Shown here piece by piece: positions 9,735 through 19,235 of a stretch of 64,000 nt of DNA (positions within the stretch are counted from its first letter, which is position 1; every line of letters begins with the position of its first letter). Below the pieces are notes generated by a model. The model worked only from the letters and a program-made list of their open reading frames with translations, searched no databases and was not told where the DNA came from. The translations under genes and the position numbers were made by a program. The stretch is from an uncultured Cellvibrionales bacterium (GTDB lineage Bacteria; Pseudomonadota; Gammaproteobacteria; Pseudomonadales; Porticoccaceae): the NCBI GenBank assembly GCA_913031145.1, contig CAJWCO010000006.1, forward strand, positions 24,503 to 88,502, written 5' to 3'.

Positions 9735-10570
9735 ATCGATTTATGGCCCTGTCCAGTATCTACCGTGGATGATGCATGGCGCTTGTTTAATTGCGACAGA
9801 CGATTACAAAGTAGCACATAGTCCATCACCGAAAGCTGTTCAGGACGCAAGTTCAGATCTGCGACCGAGCCTAATTCACTGATCATAGATGTTATTCCCC
9901 GCAAACAATTCCTGAGGGTTTTACGGCGTTGCTGAAAGCATACCGAGACCAGTTGCGAGAGGAGCACTTCGTCCTCGACGGGCGTTTCCGGCTGACTATA
10001 TGGCACCAGTCGGACAAACGCCGACTGCACCTTGGGTGCCGGCACGAATGCTGTGGGCGGCACAGGAATGAGGGGAAGTACACGGCAGTGATATTGCACC
10101 ATAACCGAGAGGCGCCCGTAATCTTTAGTGCTGGGTGATGCTGCCAATCTGTCGACAACTTCACGTTGTAGCATGAAGTGCATATCCTTAATGAGATGCC
10201 TTTGGCGCAACACATGGAATATGAGCGGTGTCGAGATATTATAGGGCAAATTTCCGACTAGACGCAGTGACGTACCCGTATAAAATTCGCCAAAGTCCGT
10301 TTTCAAGGCATCGCCACTGATGACTTCCAACCTGCTATCTTCAGCGAAACGAGCCGATAGGCGAGCGCTGAGGTCACGATCCAACTCCAGCGCTCTTAAA
10401 TGATCGCATAGCATGATCAGGTGTTCGGTCAGGGCGCCTGTTCCGGGACCAATCTCAACAACATGGTCATCGCGGGATACACCAATGGCGGCGATAATTT
10501 TTCCAATGATCGTCTGGTCACGCAAAAAATTCTGCCCAAAGCGTTTTCGTGGTTGGTGATGGCGGCTCAA
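9731..10570 (-). CDS. rsmA: 16S rRNA (adenine(1518)-N6/adenine(1519)-N6)-dimethyltransferase
   Basis: The 279-residue enzyme (KsgA) dimethylates two adjacent adenines in 16S rRNA helix 45, late in 30S assembly. Motifs in order are RFGQNFLRD near residues 10-18, the SAM-binding VVEIGPGTGALTE near 38-50, and the catalytic NLPYNIS near 108-114. It overlaps both pdxA upstream and apaG downstream by four bases, which indicates a tightly coupled operon. Confidence 0.97.
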   Translation of the reverse strand: MSRHHQPRKRFGQNFLRDQTIIGKIIAAIGVSRDDHVVEIGPGTGALTEHLIMLCDHLRALELDRDLSARLSARFAEDSRLEVISGDALKTDFGEFYTGTSLRLVGNLPYNISTPLIFHVLRQRHLIKDMHFMLQREVVDRLAASPSTKDYGRLSVMVQYHCRVLPLIPVPPTAFVPAPKVQSAFVRLVPYSQPETPVEDEVLLSQLVSVCFQQRRKTLRNCLRGITSMISELGSVADLNLRPEQLSVMDYVLLCNRLSQLNKRHASSTVDTGQGHKSI

Positions 10571-11559
10571 ATTACGTGGTCCTGCATAGGGCGTTGAGAC
10601 ATTTGTACGGCGACATCGATCGCGACCGCCAAGCTGCCTACACTGGACGCTCCCGTGCCTGCCAAGTTAAGCGCTGTGCCATGATCGACAGATGTGCGCA
10701 CGATGGGTAATCCTAGTGTGATATTGGCCGCGCGCCCAAAACCTTGAAATTTTAGCACCGGCAGACCCTGGTCATGATACATAGCCAATACTGCGTCCGC
10801 GTGCTGTAAATACTTGTCTGTGAAAAGAGTGTCTGCGGGTAATGGGCCGATCAAATCGCGTCCCAGATTACGCATTTTTTCGATAACGGGACTGATAACG
10901 TCAATTTCTTCGCGGCCAAGATGCCCTGCTTCACCCGCGTGCGGATTCAGTCCACAGATCAGGATACGCGGTTCGCGAATCTCAAAGCGTTGCTGTAGCT
11001 CCCGATAGAGGATTTCCAAAGTGTCATTAAGTAGGTCCCCCGTGATAGCGTCAGCAACGTCGCGCAGGGGCATGTGTGTGGTGGCTAATGCGACGCGAAG
11101 CTCTCGGCTGGCTAACATCATCACCACCCGTTGCGTGGATGTTTTTTTGGCTAAATATTCAGTGTGTCCAGTGAACGAAATCCCCGCAGAATTGATGACC
11201 GACTTCTGCACTGGACCAGTGACCAGTGCGCTATATGTCCTTGCGAGGCAAGCGATAATTGCTGAATCAAGGCAGTCGAGCACATATTGCGCGTTTTCAG
11301 GATTTAAAATGCCAGGCTTTTCAGTGACCCGCAATCGCACAGGCGCGCAGGCGAGTTCTCCCGGTTGCAAAGGTCGTGGAACATCACCGGGATCTCTGAT
11401 CCGTAGTGGTAAGTTCAGGCAGAGAGCCCGACGCTGAAGTAGGTCAGGGTCTGCAAAACAGACTAGCTCATTAATCGAGCCCTTTTGCGCATACTGAATG
11501 AGCAGGTCGGGTCCAATTCCTGCGGGTTCTCCTGGTGTTATGGCAACCCGCTGCGTCAT
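10567..11559 (-). CDS. pdxA: 4-hydroxythreonine-4-phosphate dehydrogenase
   Basis: The 330-residue enzyme acts in DXP-dependent pyridoxal phosphate synthesis, oxidising 4-phosphohydroxy-threonine with NAD(P). Recognised segments are TPGEPAGIGPDL at the N-terminus, SFTGHTEYLA near residue 129, CGLNPHAGE near 201, and the metal-binding YHDQGLPVLKF and TSVDHGTA in the C-terminal half. It overlaps surA by four bases and rsmA by four bases. Confidence 0.97.
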   Translation of the reverse strand: MTQRVAITPGEPAGIGPDLLIQYAQKGSINELVCFADPDLLQRRALCLNLPLRIRDPGDVPRPLQPGELACAPVRLRVTEKPGILNPENAQYVLDCLDSAIIACLARTYSALVTGPVQKSVINSAGISFTGHTEYLAKKTSTQRVVMMLASRELRVALATTHMPLRDVADAITGDLLNDTLEILYRELQQRFEIREPRILICGLNPHAGEAGHLGREEIDVISPVIEKMRNLGRDLIGPLPADTLFTDKYLQHADAVLAMYHDQGLPVLKFQGFGRAANITLGLPIVRTSVDHGTALNLAGTGASSVGSLAVAIDVAVQMSQRPMQDHVI

Positions 11560-12866
11560 GATGCACTTAAGGACTTAATCTCTATAAATGCCTCGTCACG
11601 TATCTCCTGCAACCAGACTTGCAATTCCTCTTGATATTTTCGCTGCCGAAGAAGATTCTCGGCGCGATTGCGCATTATATCGTCACTAAAGTCCTGCTGG
11701 CGGCGCTCAGTTACCTGTAAGATGTGCCAGCCAAATTGCGATGCAAAGGGCCGGCTGACTTCGTTAAGTGCAATTGCCGCCATTGTTTGTTCGAATTCAG
11801 GAACGAAGAGGCCAGGCGTAGACCAACCCAGTTCTCCTCCATTCAGAGCCGACCCAGCATCCTCAGAATACTCCTTTGCGAGTTGCGAGAACTCCTCTCC
11901 GTCTTGGATTCGCTTGCGCAATGCTTCTAGAGAATCCACAGTGCTGTCTGTATCGCGGATTTGGTTCGGCGATAGAAGGATGTGCCGAGCAAAATGCTGT
12001 TCTATGAGTTGCTGCTCGCCCCCACGGCGCTCGTAGAGTTTCAACAGATGATACCCTGCATCGCTTCGCACCGGCGATGAAATTGCGCCCACCTCTAGAT
12101 CTTTCACCGCGGCAATAAAAACACTAGGTAACTGCGCTAGATTTCGCCATCCCAAATCACCACCCTCGAGAGCGGTTTGGTCGGCCGAGAAGGCGATCGC
12201 TAATTCTTTAAAGTTCTCGCCTTGCTCTAAACGGTCGCGAAGGTTAGCGGCTTTTTTAAGTATGACCGCGGTACTCTCTGGATCAGTATTTGACGGCACG
12301 GCAATAAGAATTTGCCCGATATTCACGTCGGGTGAGGTCAGAAAACGGCCTTCTTCAGATTCAAGGAAGTTATCAAGTTCTCTTGGACTAATGCGGATGC
12401 GTCGCATCACATTTCCTTGCTGAACGCGCCCTAAAATCATTTCTCGGCGGACTTGCTCGCGAAGGTCGCGCGGGCTCGCACCATCTTGCTGTATGGCTTT
12501 AAGGTAATCGATTGTTGACAGGCCCGAATTCGCAGCGATTCGTTCAAGAGCTTCATTGAGCTCCGCATCAGTGATTCTTACACCCGCGTTGTAGCCCATA
12601 TTAAGTTGTAATCGTTCAGAAATAAGCCGCTCGAGAACCTGTGGTTGGAGCACATCCGGTGGCGGTGCCTGAGTGCCTGACTGCGCAATTTGCGCGTACA
12701 CACTAGTCATTCGGTCCTGTAGCTCGCTTTGTAAAACAACGTCTTGATCGACGATTGCAATGACTCGATCAAGTATTTCGACCTCCGCGAAGCCGGGTAC
12801 TGTCACTAGCGTTAGCCAACAACCCAGTGTTATGCGTCTAAAAGTCGTCCCGTTTTTCATAACCAT
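11556..12866 (-). CDS. surA: Periplasmic chaperone and peptidyl-prolyl isomerase SurA
   Basis: The product is 436 residues from the ATG at 12866, which has AAGG a few bases upstream. An in-frame ATG at 12860 and a longer ORF reaching 12908 also exist. A signal peptide spans roughly residues 1-28, ending near VPGFAEVE. The N-terminal chaperone domain is followed by two parvulin domains (about residues 175-280 and 290-390), each with the GGDLGW or GGELGW motif. SurA escorts outer-membrane barrel proteins, including LptD. The start lies inside the end of lptD (overlap about 29 bases). Confidence 0.96.
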   Translation of the reverse strand: MVMKNGTTFRRITLGCWLTLVTVPGFAEVEILDRVIAIVDQDVVLQSELQDRMTSVYAQIAQSGTQAPPPDVLQPQVLERLISERLQLNMGYNAGVRITDAELNEALERIAANSGLSTIDYLKAIQQDGASPRDLREQVRREMILGRVQQGNVMRRIRISPRELDNFLESEEGRFLTSPDVNIGQILIAVPSNTDPESTAVILKKAANLRDRLEQGENFKELAIAFSADQTALEGGDLGWRNLAQLPSVFIAAVKDLEVGAISSPVRSDAGYHLLKLYERRGGEQQLIEQHFARHILLSPNQIRDTDSTVDSLEALRKRIQDGEEFSQLAKEYSEDAGSALNGGELGWSTPGLFVPEFEQTMAAIALNEVSRPFASQFGWHILQVTERRQQDFSDDIMRNRAENLLRQRKYQEELQVWLQEIRDEAFIEIKSLSAS

Positions 12867-15402
12867 AAATACCTTTTTGAAGAATAGAATCAATCGGTCC
12901 GCCGGCACCTGCTAGCCCTTTGAATTGAATTTGCACCAGTATACTGTTTTCCGCTTCGAGGTGTTCTTCTGGGAAGAATATGTCATCGTCGCGTTGTAAG
13001 TGACGGCGCGCAACAAGACTGGCCCTCCAACAACAACTGTTGTACTCGAAACCTGCAAAGATTTCTAGCGGTCGGTGGTGGGTGAGGTCATAGTGCCATC
13101 GCGCAACCCATGTGACGTTGCGCTTTAGGGGTAAAAAGCTGGATAGGTCAATTTGGCGAATATCTTGGTCGATGCCCACATTGTTGCGAAATTGGGGCAA
13201 TTTTTGGATATGGCGGTAAGTCAGATTTACTAATTGTTGATCTGCGTTCTTATAACGAAGAGTGACACTATTTTTTTCTACATTGTTATCATGATTGTCA
13301 TAGATTAGCTCGCTATTAACGCGCCAATTGCCGTCGATGAGCGCTGAAAATCTAAGCGCCAGTGGCGATTGATTTCTATGCAAGGCATTAAGTTCACCCG
13401 TGGCTTCGTCGGTGGTCTGAAGGACCACCTGTCGGTCATCTAGGTGAAGCGCCTGCGCGAGGCTCAGTTGGAGGCGTTCTTGGCCGGTTTTTTTGTCTAT
13501 AAAGCGCGAGGTAAGAGCGAGTGTTACCCGGTGTTCATCGCTTAGCCGATCCCCCCCGCTGTACCGATTATCACGGAACAAATTATCGTAGGACGGCGTG
13601 TAGATGCGACTGTCAAAGTCAGGGAGTCTGGACTGATCTTGAAACTTTCTTTTCAGGTAATAGACCCGTGGCTCCAAGGTCTGCGTGAACTGGCCAAGAG
13701 GCGAAGCATCACGCTCTAAAAATAAAACGCTATCAATCGAGATGGCAGGCGCGCTAATAGAGGGATTGTCGTCAGGGGTCAGAGTATTTTGCAGTGCGTA
13801 CCCTATATGCCGAAATTCGGCCTTAGGCTTGATATAGCCCCATGGTGTTAGCTTGTTCCACGTAAGCGAATACTCTAGGTTGCGCCGGCTTCCTTGAACA
13901 CGTGACTCATCACGGTGATGAAAATAACTGTAAGACTGCGCGATATTTAGCGTTAAATTATGATCAAAGCGATAGTAGGCGTCAGCATAAATTTTCGGTA
14001 GCAGCGCATAGTGATCCTCTACACGCTCACTTATGCGCTGATAATCTTCGCTGGCGAGTCCGTAGGTCCAATGGCCCTGTCGATAACTCAATGCGCTGCG
14101 TCTCTCAAGATGGGTTTGATTTGTCCGTAGGCTGGACATATCCCCAAGGTCCGTAAAATAATCACTGTCACTGACATAATTGAAGTCCATTGCCGCCGAC
14201 CAGGGAGACCCATTGCCGCCGCGATGCTCAAGTGATGCGATATAGCGGTCTTCTCCTGCATAAATCGACCGCCCTGTCATTGGATCAATCCTTTCACTCT
14301 CTCTGCCGCCGCGATCATTGGGCAACCATGAACTATTTATTGTCGTTTCCGACCATTGGGTGAGATGGCGGAATTCCGCTCCCAACGCAAGCCCGCGCTC
14401 ACTGAGATAACGGGGCAAAAAGGTGACGTCGTACTGGGGTGCGAGATTCCAGTAGATTGGTTGGAGAATGTCCACACCATTTTTACTGTTGGCGCTAATC
14501 GTGGGGAAGAGTAGCCCTGAAGAACGCTGGTCGTTGATCGGGAACGTAACCCATGGAAAGTAAAAAACCGGTATGTCTGATATTTCAAGACGCGCGTTCT
14601 TTACCGTAGCAAAACCCTCTCGCTGATCAATACTGATTTCATTGGTGACAAATTTCCATGCGGTGTCATCGGGTTGACATGTGGAATAAGTCGCGTCATT
14701 AATCACGATGCGCTCGTCTTCAGTGCGTGTGAGTCGTGTTGCGCTGCCACGTATTGATGCTTCGTGAAGTAAATACGTTGTGTCTTTGATTTGTATTTCT
14801 CGACTTGAGGAATTTAATTCTGCCTCTGAACCTAACAGGAGTATTCCAGGTTCACGAAACTGTACATTACCCTGTAAAATAACTTTGCGGCTTTTTTGAT
14901 CAATGTAAGCTCGATCGCTGCGAACCTGCCGGTAACCTTGAGAAACCTGCACATCGCCCTCAAGAACCGCCACATTGTTGTCCAGCGCCTCGGTCGAGTT
15001 GGCACTGAACCGAATGGCAGACTGCGCAGGGTTAAGCTCTGCATCGGGGTAATTACGCTCTGGTTCGACGTAGCCGCCGCAACAATTGGCCGAAACCTTT
15101 GCCTTCTGGTGCTCTGTCATATCAGTGGTTGCGACCCAGTCAAGATTGTTGCTAGGGGTCACCATGGGGCCTTCGGCGCGTTGCTGCGCCTCAGTGGAAG
15201 CAGATTCCGCCAGCGTCCGACCGCAACGCCATTGCCCATTTAGAGTTGCTTCACAATTCCACATGCCCGCATTGGCAACGACCGTTGTCGAAAGCTGCAT
15301 CACGGCCATCCCAACAACCAGGTTAGGAATTAAGACCGCCTTGTGTCTAAGCAGCCCAGTACGAAATACCTTTAAGGTAGGTGGAGTCAAAACCGGCACC
15401 AA
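12838..15402 (-). CDS. lptD: LPS-assembly protein LptD
   Basis: The product is about 854 residues from a TTG at 15402. GTG (15399) or TTG (15390) are alternatives. The first ATG (15309) would leave a signal sequence without its basic end. The signal region ends near VVANA at residue 45. The N-terminal OstA/LptA-like jellyroll (about residues 130-300) precedes the C-terminal beta-barrel. Four cysteines match the LptD disulfide pattern: one near WNCEA, one in STCQPDDT, and the adjacent pair in NSCCW. With LptE it inserts LPS into the outer leaflet. Confidence 0.96.
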   Translation of the reverse strand: MVPVLTPPTLKVFRTGLLRHKAVLIPNLVVGMAVMQLSTTVVANAGMWNCEATLNGQWRCGRTLAESASTEAQQRAEGPMVTPSNNLDWVATTDMTEHQKAKVSANCCGGYVEPERNYPDAELNPAQSAIRFSANSTEALDNNVAVLEGDVQVSQGYRQVRSDRAYIDQKSRKVILQGNVQFREPGILLLGSEAELNSSSREIQIKDTTYLLHEASIRGSATRLTRTEDERIVINDATYSTCQPDDTAWKFVTNEISIDQREGFATVKNARLEISDIPVFYFPWVTFPINDQRSSGLLFPTISANSKNGVDILQPIYWNLAPQYDVTFLPRYLSERGLALGAEFRHLTQWSETTINSSWLPNDRGGRESERIDPMTGRSIYAGEDRYIASLEHRGGNGSPWSAAMDFNYVSDSDYFTDLGDMSSLRTNQTHLERRSALSYRQGHWTYGLASEDYQRISERVEDHYALLPKIYADAYYRFDHNLTLNIAQSYSYFHHRDESRVQGSRRNLEYSLTWNKLTPWGYIKPKAEFRHIGYALQNTLTPDDNPSISAPAISIDSVLFLERDASPLGQFTQTLEPRVYYLKRKFQDQSRLPDFDSRIYTPSYDNLFRDNRYSGGDRLSDEHRVTLALTSRFIDKKTGQERLQLSLAQALHLDDRQVVLQTTDEATGELNALHRNQSPLALRFSALIDGNWRVNSELIYDNHDNNVEKNSVTLRYKNADQQLVNLTYRHIQKLPQFRNNVGIDQDIRQIDLSSFLPLKRNVTWVARWHYDLTHHRPLEIFAGFEYNSCCWRASLVARRHLQRDDDIFFPEEHLEAENSILVQIQFKGLAGAGGPIDSILQKGIYGYEKRDDF

Positions 15403-15516
15403 ATAGCCTCTGAGTTGAATCGGCAGTTTAACCGATATACATCAAGATTAGGCATCGTAATCCGACTAAATGGTCTAGAATGGTGACTTGGCAAGAGACA
15501 GGGGGGGATCCGCCTC

Positions 15517-16578
15517 GTGAGCAAACACTCAGTGGACCCGCAGACTAATTTCGATTTGCAAAATTGGGTGGGAGACTATCTACCTTCAGGTAGCCTTTTT
15601 GACGGCCCCATGACGTTGACACCGTTGACGGGGGATGCGGGGTTTCGTCGTTATTTTAGGACAAATACGCAACCGTCGCTCATTGCAGTAGCAGCGCCGC
15701 CGAACTTAGAAAATAATCTAGCGTTTGTGCATGTTGCACAGAGCTTCGCGCAAGGCGGCATCAGCGTTCCAAAAGTGCATGCTGTAAACTTTCATGCAGG
15801 CTTTTTGCTCTTGCAAGACTTTGGTGAGCAGGTACTGCAGCCCCTCCTCAGTGGCGACACTGTTGCAAACCATTATTCTGCAGCCGAAACGGTTTTGTTG
15901 GACATCCAACAGTTGCCTCACGATTCGCACATTTTTCCGAACTATGACGCGATAAAACTCAAGCAAGAGCTCCGCTTATTCGTGGAATGGTTTGTCGGTG
16001 CGTTGCTTGGATTGCAGTTGTCCGAGCAAGACAAGGCGCTTCTGCAGAGCGTTGATGAGCGATTGGTCGACAATGCGCTAGCGCAACCACAGGTCGCGGT
16101 CCATCGCGATTATCATTCGCGCAATCTCATGTTGCTCCAAGATGGACAACTGGGAGTGATTGATTTTCAAGACGCCGTGTGGGGGCCTATTACCTATGAT
16201 CTAGTGTCCTTGTTGAAGGACTGTTACATCCGTTGGCCAACGTCTCTTGTGGCGCCGCGGGCAACCGATTATCAGCAGCAGATCGAGGCACTCGGCCTTA
16301 TGCCTAAAACTGATAGCGAAGAATTTTTACGCTGGTTTGACTGGATGGGATTGCAACGCCATATTAAAGTTCTAGGTATTTTCTCTCGTTTAGCGCTTCG
16401 GGACAGCAAAGAGCGGTATTTAAACGACTTGCCGCGGGTCATTGATTACGTGTTGGAGGTGACTGCGCGATACCCCGATTTACATTCGTTTGATGACTGG
16501 TTCCAACAACGTTTGTTGCCAGAGATTCAAAAACAGGCTTGGTTCGGGCGGAACCAGTTTTCGAAGACAGGACACTGA
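15517..16578 (+). CDS. amgK: N-acetylmuramate/N-acetylglucosamine kinase, AmgK-type
   Basis: The 353-residue protein belongs to the aminoglycoside-phosphotransferase-like kinases. The catalytic loop VHRDYHSRNLM (about residues 192-202) and the metal-binding GVIDFQDAVWG (about 211-221) are intact. In Pseudomonas, AmgK phosphorylates MurNAc at the anomeric carbon so that MurU can make UDP-MurNAc, bypassing de novo synthesis. The assignment rests on the fold together with the adjacent murU and divergent lptD. The start is GTG after GGGGGGAT. Confidence 0.9.
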   Translation: MSKHSVDPQTNFDLQNWVGDYLPSGSLFDGPMTLTPLTGDAGFRRYFRTNTQPSLIAVAAPPNLENNLAFVHVAQSFAQGGISVPKVHAVNFHAGFLLLQDFGEQVLQPLLSGDTVANHYSAAETVLLDIQQLPHDSHIFPNYDAIKLKQELRLFVEWFVGALLGLQLSEQDKALLQSVDERLVDNALAQPQVAVHRDYHSRNLMLLQDGQLGVIDFQDAVWGPITYDLVSLLKDCYIRWPTSLVAPRATDYQQQIEALGLMPKTDSEEFLRWFDWMGLQRHIKVLGIFSRLALRDSKERYLNDLPRVIDYVLEVTARYPDLHSFDDWFQQRLLPEIQKQAWFGRNQFSKTGH

Positions 16579-16634
16579 CCGCCGATGGATACACTCAGAA
16601 AGACTAATGACAGCAGGTCGGGAGATTGTTACTT

Positions 16635-17327
16635 GTGCGGGCGATGATTTTAGCGGCGGGTTTAGGTATGCGGATGCGACCGCTGACTGAGACAACGCCC
16701 AAACCCATGTTGCCAATCGGTCGCAAGCCGCTACTGCAACATCATATTGAGCGACTGGCCGCAGCAGGAGTCCGTGAACTGGTGATCAATACGCACTGGT
16801 TGGCTGAGCAAATTGAAACGTATTTTGGGACGGGCGAGACGTTCGGTGTTGATATTGAATGGTCTAGAGAGACCTGTTGCCTTGAGACGGGAGGTGGCGT
16901 CGCAGCGGCCTTGTCCTTGCTGGGGGATGAGCCATTCATTCTTATTAATGGGGATGTATGGACCGATTATCCGCTGAAGACGCTCGTTGAGCACACCCTT
17001 GAAGATACGATTGACGCGCATTTGGTGATGGTTGAAAACCCCGATCATAATCTGCAGGGAGACTTTTGTCTAAGTCAGCAGATGTTGTTTCTGCTTGCCA
17101 CCACCGGCGCCTGTGAACGTCACACATTTTCTGGGCTTAGCGTGCTGCGACCGCGCTTGTTCGAAACGCGCGTTCTAACGCGACTTCCTCGCGTTTTTCC
17201 CTTGCGCGATATACTCAAACCCGCGATTGAGCAGGAACGCGTGACGGGGGAACTCTACGCAGGGCTTTGGAGCGATGTGGGCACGATAGGGCGGTATCAG
17301 AGCATTGTTGCCGCCACCGAGGTATAG
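16635..17327 (+). CDS. murU: N-acetylmuramate alpha-1-phosphate uridylyltransferase
   Basis: The 230-residue nucleotidyltransferase has the sugar-nucleotide signature MILAAGLGMRMRPLT followed by PKPMLPIG near residues 4-30. The metal-binding LINGDVW is near residue 104. It converts MurNAc-1-phosphate and UTP to UDP-MurNAc, completing the recycling route started by AmgK. The GTG at 16635 is preferred because GGGAG lies about 10 bases before it. An upstream TTG at 16626 would be too close to that site. Confidence 0.92.
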   Translation: MRAMILAAGLGMRMRPLTETTPKPMLPIGRKPLLQHHIERLAAAGVRELVINTHWLAEQIETYFGTGETFGVDIEWSRETCCLETGGGVAAALSLLGDEPFILINGDVWTDYPLKTLVEHTLEDTIDAHLVMVENPDHNLQGDFCLSQQMLFLLATTGACERHTFSGLSVLRPRLFETRVLTRLPRVFPLRDILKPAIEQERVTGELYAGLWSDVGTIGRYQSIVAATEV

Positions 17328-17394
17328 AAATTTCTTCACCGATTGTAGGGGACACTTTACGCGGCGACTGTGTAGGCTTAAATTTGGACGTGAA

Positions 17395-17781
17395 ATGATG
17401 CGCAACCGACACTATCAGTACCTATTTTGGGCGGCCGTTGTGGTAATTCTGGTCTCGTCACTTATACCGATGTCAGCTTTGAGTACTCCACTGGCTCACC
17501 AAGATAAACTTCAGCACGCGATTGCATATGCGGTGCTGTATTTCCTTGCAGTGCGCGCTTATGTGCCTCCCTATCCCAATTGGGCGGTCGGCACAATTGT
17601 CGTTTTGTTGGGTGGGGGTATTGAGTGGGCGCAACGCTTCACGGCATATCGTCATGGCGAGGTGTTGGACATACTCGCCAACGCGAGTGGCGTGGTATTG
17701 ATTGCGATCCTTATGAAATTGCGAGATCGAGGACGAGATCAGCATTCCTCGGCACAAAAAGTGTACCCAGGTGAAGAATGA
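17395..17781 (+). CDS. VanZ-like family membrane protein
   Basis: From the ATG pair at 17395/17398 the product is about 128 residues with three to four hydrophobic segments. They are near residues 8-25, 38-55, 62-78 and 100-115. The motif DKLQHAIAYAVLYFLA and the later IEWAQRFTAYRHGEVLDILAN are typical of small VanZ-like proteins. Charged residues in these motifs suggest a membrane enzyme or transporter, but the family function is unknown here. It follows murU by 67 bases on the same strand and may be cotranscribed. An upstream in-frame extension to 17305 overlaps murU and looks non-coding. Confidence 0.75.
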   Translation: MMRNRHYQYLFWAAVVVILVSSLIPMSALSTPLAHQDKLQHAIAYAVLYFLAVRAYVPPYPNWAVGTIVVLLGGGIEWAQRFTAYRHGEVLDILANASGVVLIAILMKLRDRGRDQHSSAQKVYPGEE

Positions 17782-17965
17782 CAATAGTGCGCGTGTGATG
17801 ACATTGGTCGCACATTATCGGGCACTCCAAGACGCGCGTAAACATCATCATCTGGGTCGAGTGGGACTCCTTTGCACGCGTTCAGTATTGAGGACACAAG
17901 GTGTGCTGGTTTTTCAGCAAAAAATTTATTCCAGCTATTTACAAAAGCGATTCGGTCTACGCTGA
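17771..17965 (+). CDS. Small hypothetical ORF after the VanZ-like gene
   Basis: A 64-codon ORF opens with GTG overlapping the VanZ-like stop (an ATG is available at 17798). The product is basic (HYRALQDARKHHHLGR) with no signal peptide, membrane segment or recognised motif. Overlap with the preceding stop is the only argument for translation. No family was recognised and it may be chance. Confidence 0.2.
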   Translation: MKNDNSARVMTLVAHYRALQDARKHHHLGRVGLLCTRSVLRTQGVLVFQQKIYSSYLQKRFGLR

Positions 17966-18083
17966 GCCAACGTTTTAGGGAACTGCGCCGCCAAACTCAG
18001 CAAAGATAAAATGTCTTCATGTCGTCAATAGCGGTACCTGACGATGGATTGCTAATTAACTGTCTGGCACGGTCGCAGTGAAC
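17782..18083. other. 302-base stretch between convergent genes
   Basis: This lies between the VanZ-like gene and the end of holA. Apart from the weak ORF up to 17965, no gene, clear terminator hairpin or repeat was found. Confidence 0.5.
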
Positions 18084-19130
18084 TTATTCCCCGATTAGAT
18101 GTTTGATATTTTGAGGGGAAAGGCTTGGCCTTCCTGAGAGTGACAGCACGAGGGTGGTTAGTTCGTCCCATATCTTCGCATCACGTAATCCCTTAACTCC
18201 GCGATCGATGGCTCCCGCTTGATACGCAAACATCCGTAAGTGTGCGGGTTTGAAGCGTTCCAGCGTTATACGCATTGGCCCCATATGAGTTCGCCATACG
18301 CCGGCCTTCTCGAGCGCATAGTCTGTGCGCGAGCCTTGGGCGAGGTGCTCACTTGCTACCAACAATTTTCGTATCTCTCGTGTAATTGCCCATAGGACCT
18401 TTAGGGGCTCACTTCCTTCGGTTTTCAAGCCGAGCAATGTTCGAATGGCTGCTTTGGGATCTCCGCAGAGCATTTTGTTGATTAAATCAAACTCGTTATA
18501 ACGGCTACTATCCGCGACCATGTATGACATGGTTTCGGCGTCGATTTCGCCATTGATCCCTAATAGTTTGAGTTTTTCAATCTCTTGCGAGGCAGCTAGT
18601 AAATTGCCTTCGACGCGGTCAGCGAGTACTTCAATAGCCGCAGGACATGCCACAATGTTCGCTCGTTCTAAGCGTTTTTGTATCCAATGGGGCAACTGTG
18701 CGCTATTAACCGGCCAAACGTCGATGCGTGCACCGGCGGCGTCGACGGCCTTGATCCATTTACTCTTTTTAGCGGCACTTTCAAGCTTTGCTAAGACCAC
18801 AATGAGCAGCGTGTCAGCATTGAGTGCTGCGCACACCGAAATCAGTTGGCGCGCGCCTTCTTCGCCGGGTTTGCCGTTAGGAATGCGTATTTCAACGATT
18901 TTCTTTGAGCTGAATAGCGACAGTGCGCCGACTTCGCCATGTACTTGATTCCAATCGAAGCCAGCTCCCACATCAAACACGATGCGTTCCGAGAAGCCGC
19001 GGTTGGACGCTTCTCGGCGCACCTGGTCGACTGCCTCTTGAACCAGCAAAGGCTCGCCGCCACTAATGAGGTAGCTCGCGTGCAGACGTCTCGACAGGTC
19101 CTTTGTCAGTTGTTCAGGCTTGATGTTCAT
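18084..19130 (-). CDS. holA: DNA polymerase III subunit delta
   Basis: The 348-residue clamp-loader subunit opens the beta clamp. It starts MNIKPEQLTKDLSRRLHASY and has the family segment YLISGGEPLLVQEAVDQVRR near residues 20-39. The helical collar domain occupies the C-terminal third. The gene is downstream of leuS-lptE, the same order as in E. coli. Confidence 0.95.
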   Translation of the reverse strand: MNIKPEQLTKDLSRRLHASYLISGGEPLLVQEAVDQVRREASNRGFSERIVFDVGAGFDWNQVHGEVGALSLFSSKKIVEIRIPNGKPGEEGARQLISVCAALNADTLLIVVLAKLESAAKKSKWIKAVDAAGARIDVWPVNSAQLPHWIQKRLERANIVACPAAIEVLADRVEGNLLAASQEIEKLKLLGINGEIDAETMSYMVADSSRYNEFDLINKMLCGDPKAAIRTLLGLKTEGSEPLKVLWAITREIRKLLVASEHLAQGSRTDYALEKAGVWRTHMGPMRITLERFKPAHLRMFAYQAGAIDRGVKGLRDAKIWDELTTLVLSLSGRPSLSPQNIKHLIGE

Positions 19131-19235
19131 CTTGGTATCGATCCGTCTTATTTAGCAGTTAGCGCGTTGCTGTCTCTCTCGATGCACCGGCTCATTTTAC
19201 GCCCCCCGGCATTCATAGCTCTGAAGTTGGCGCTT

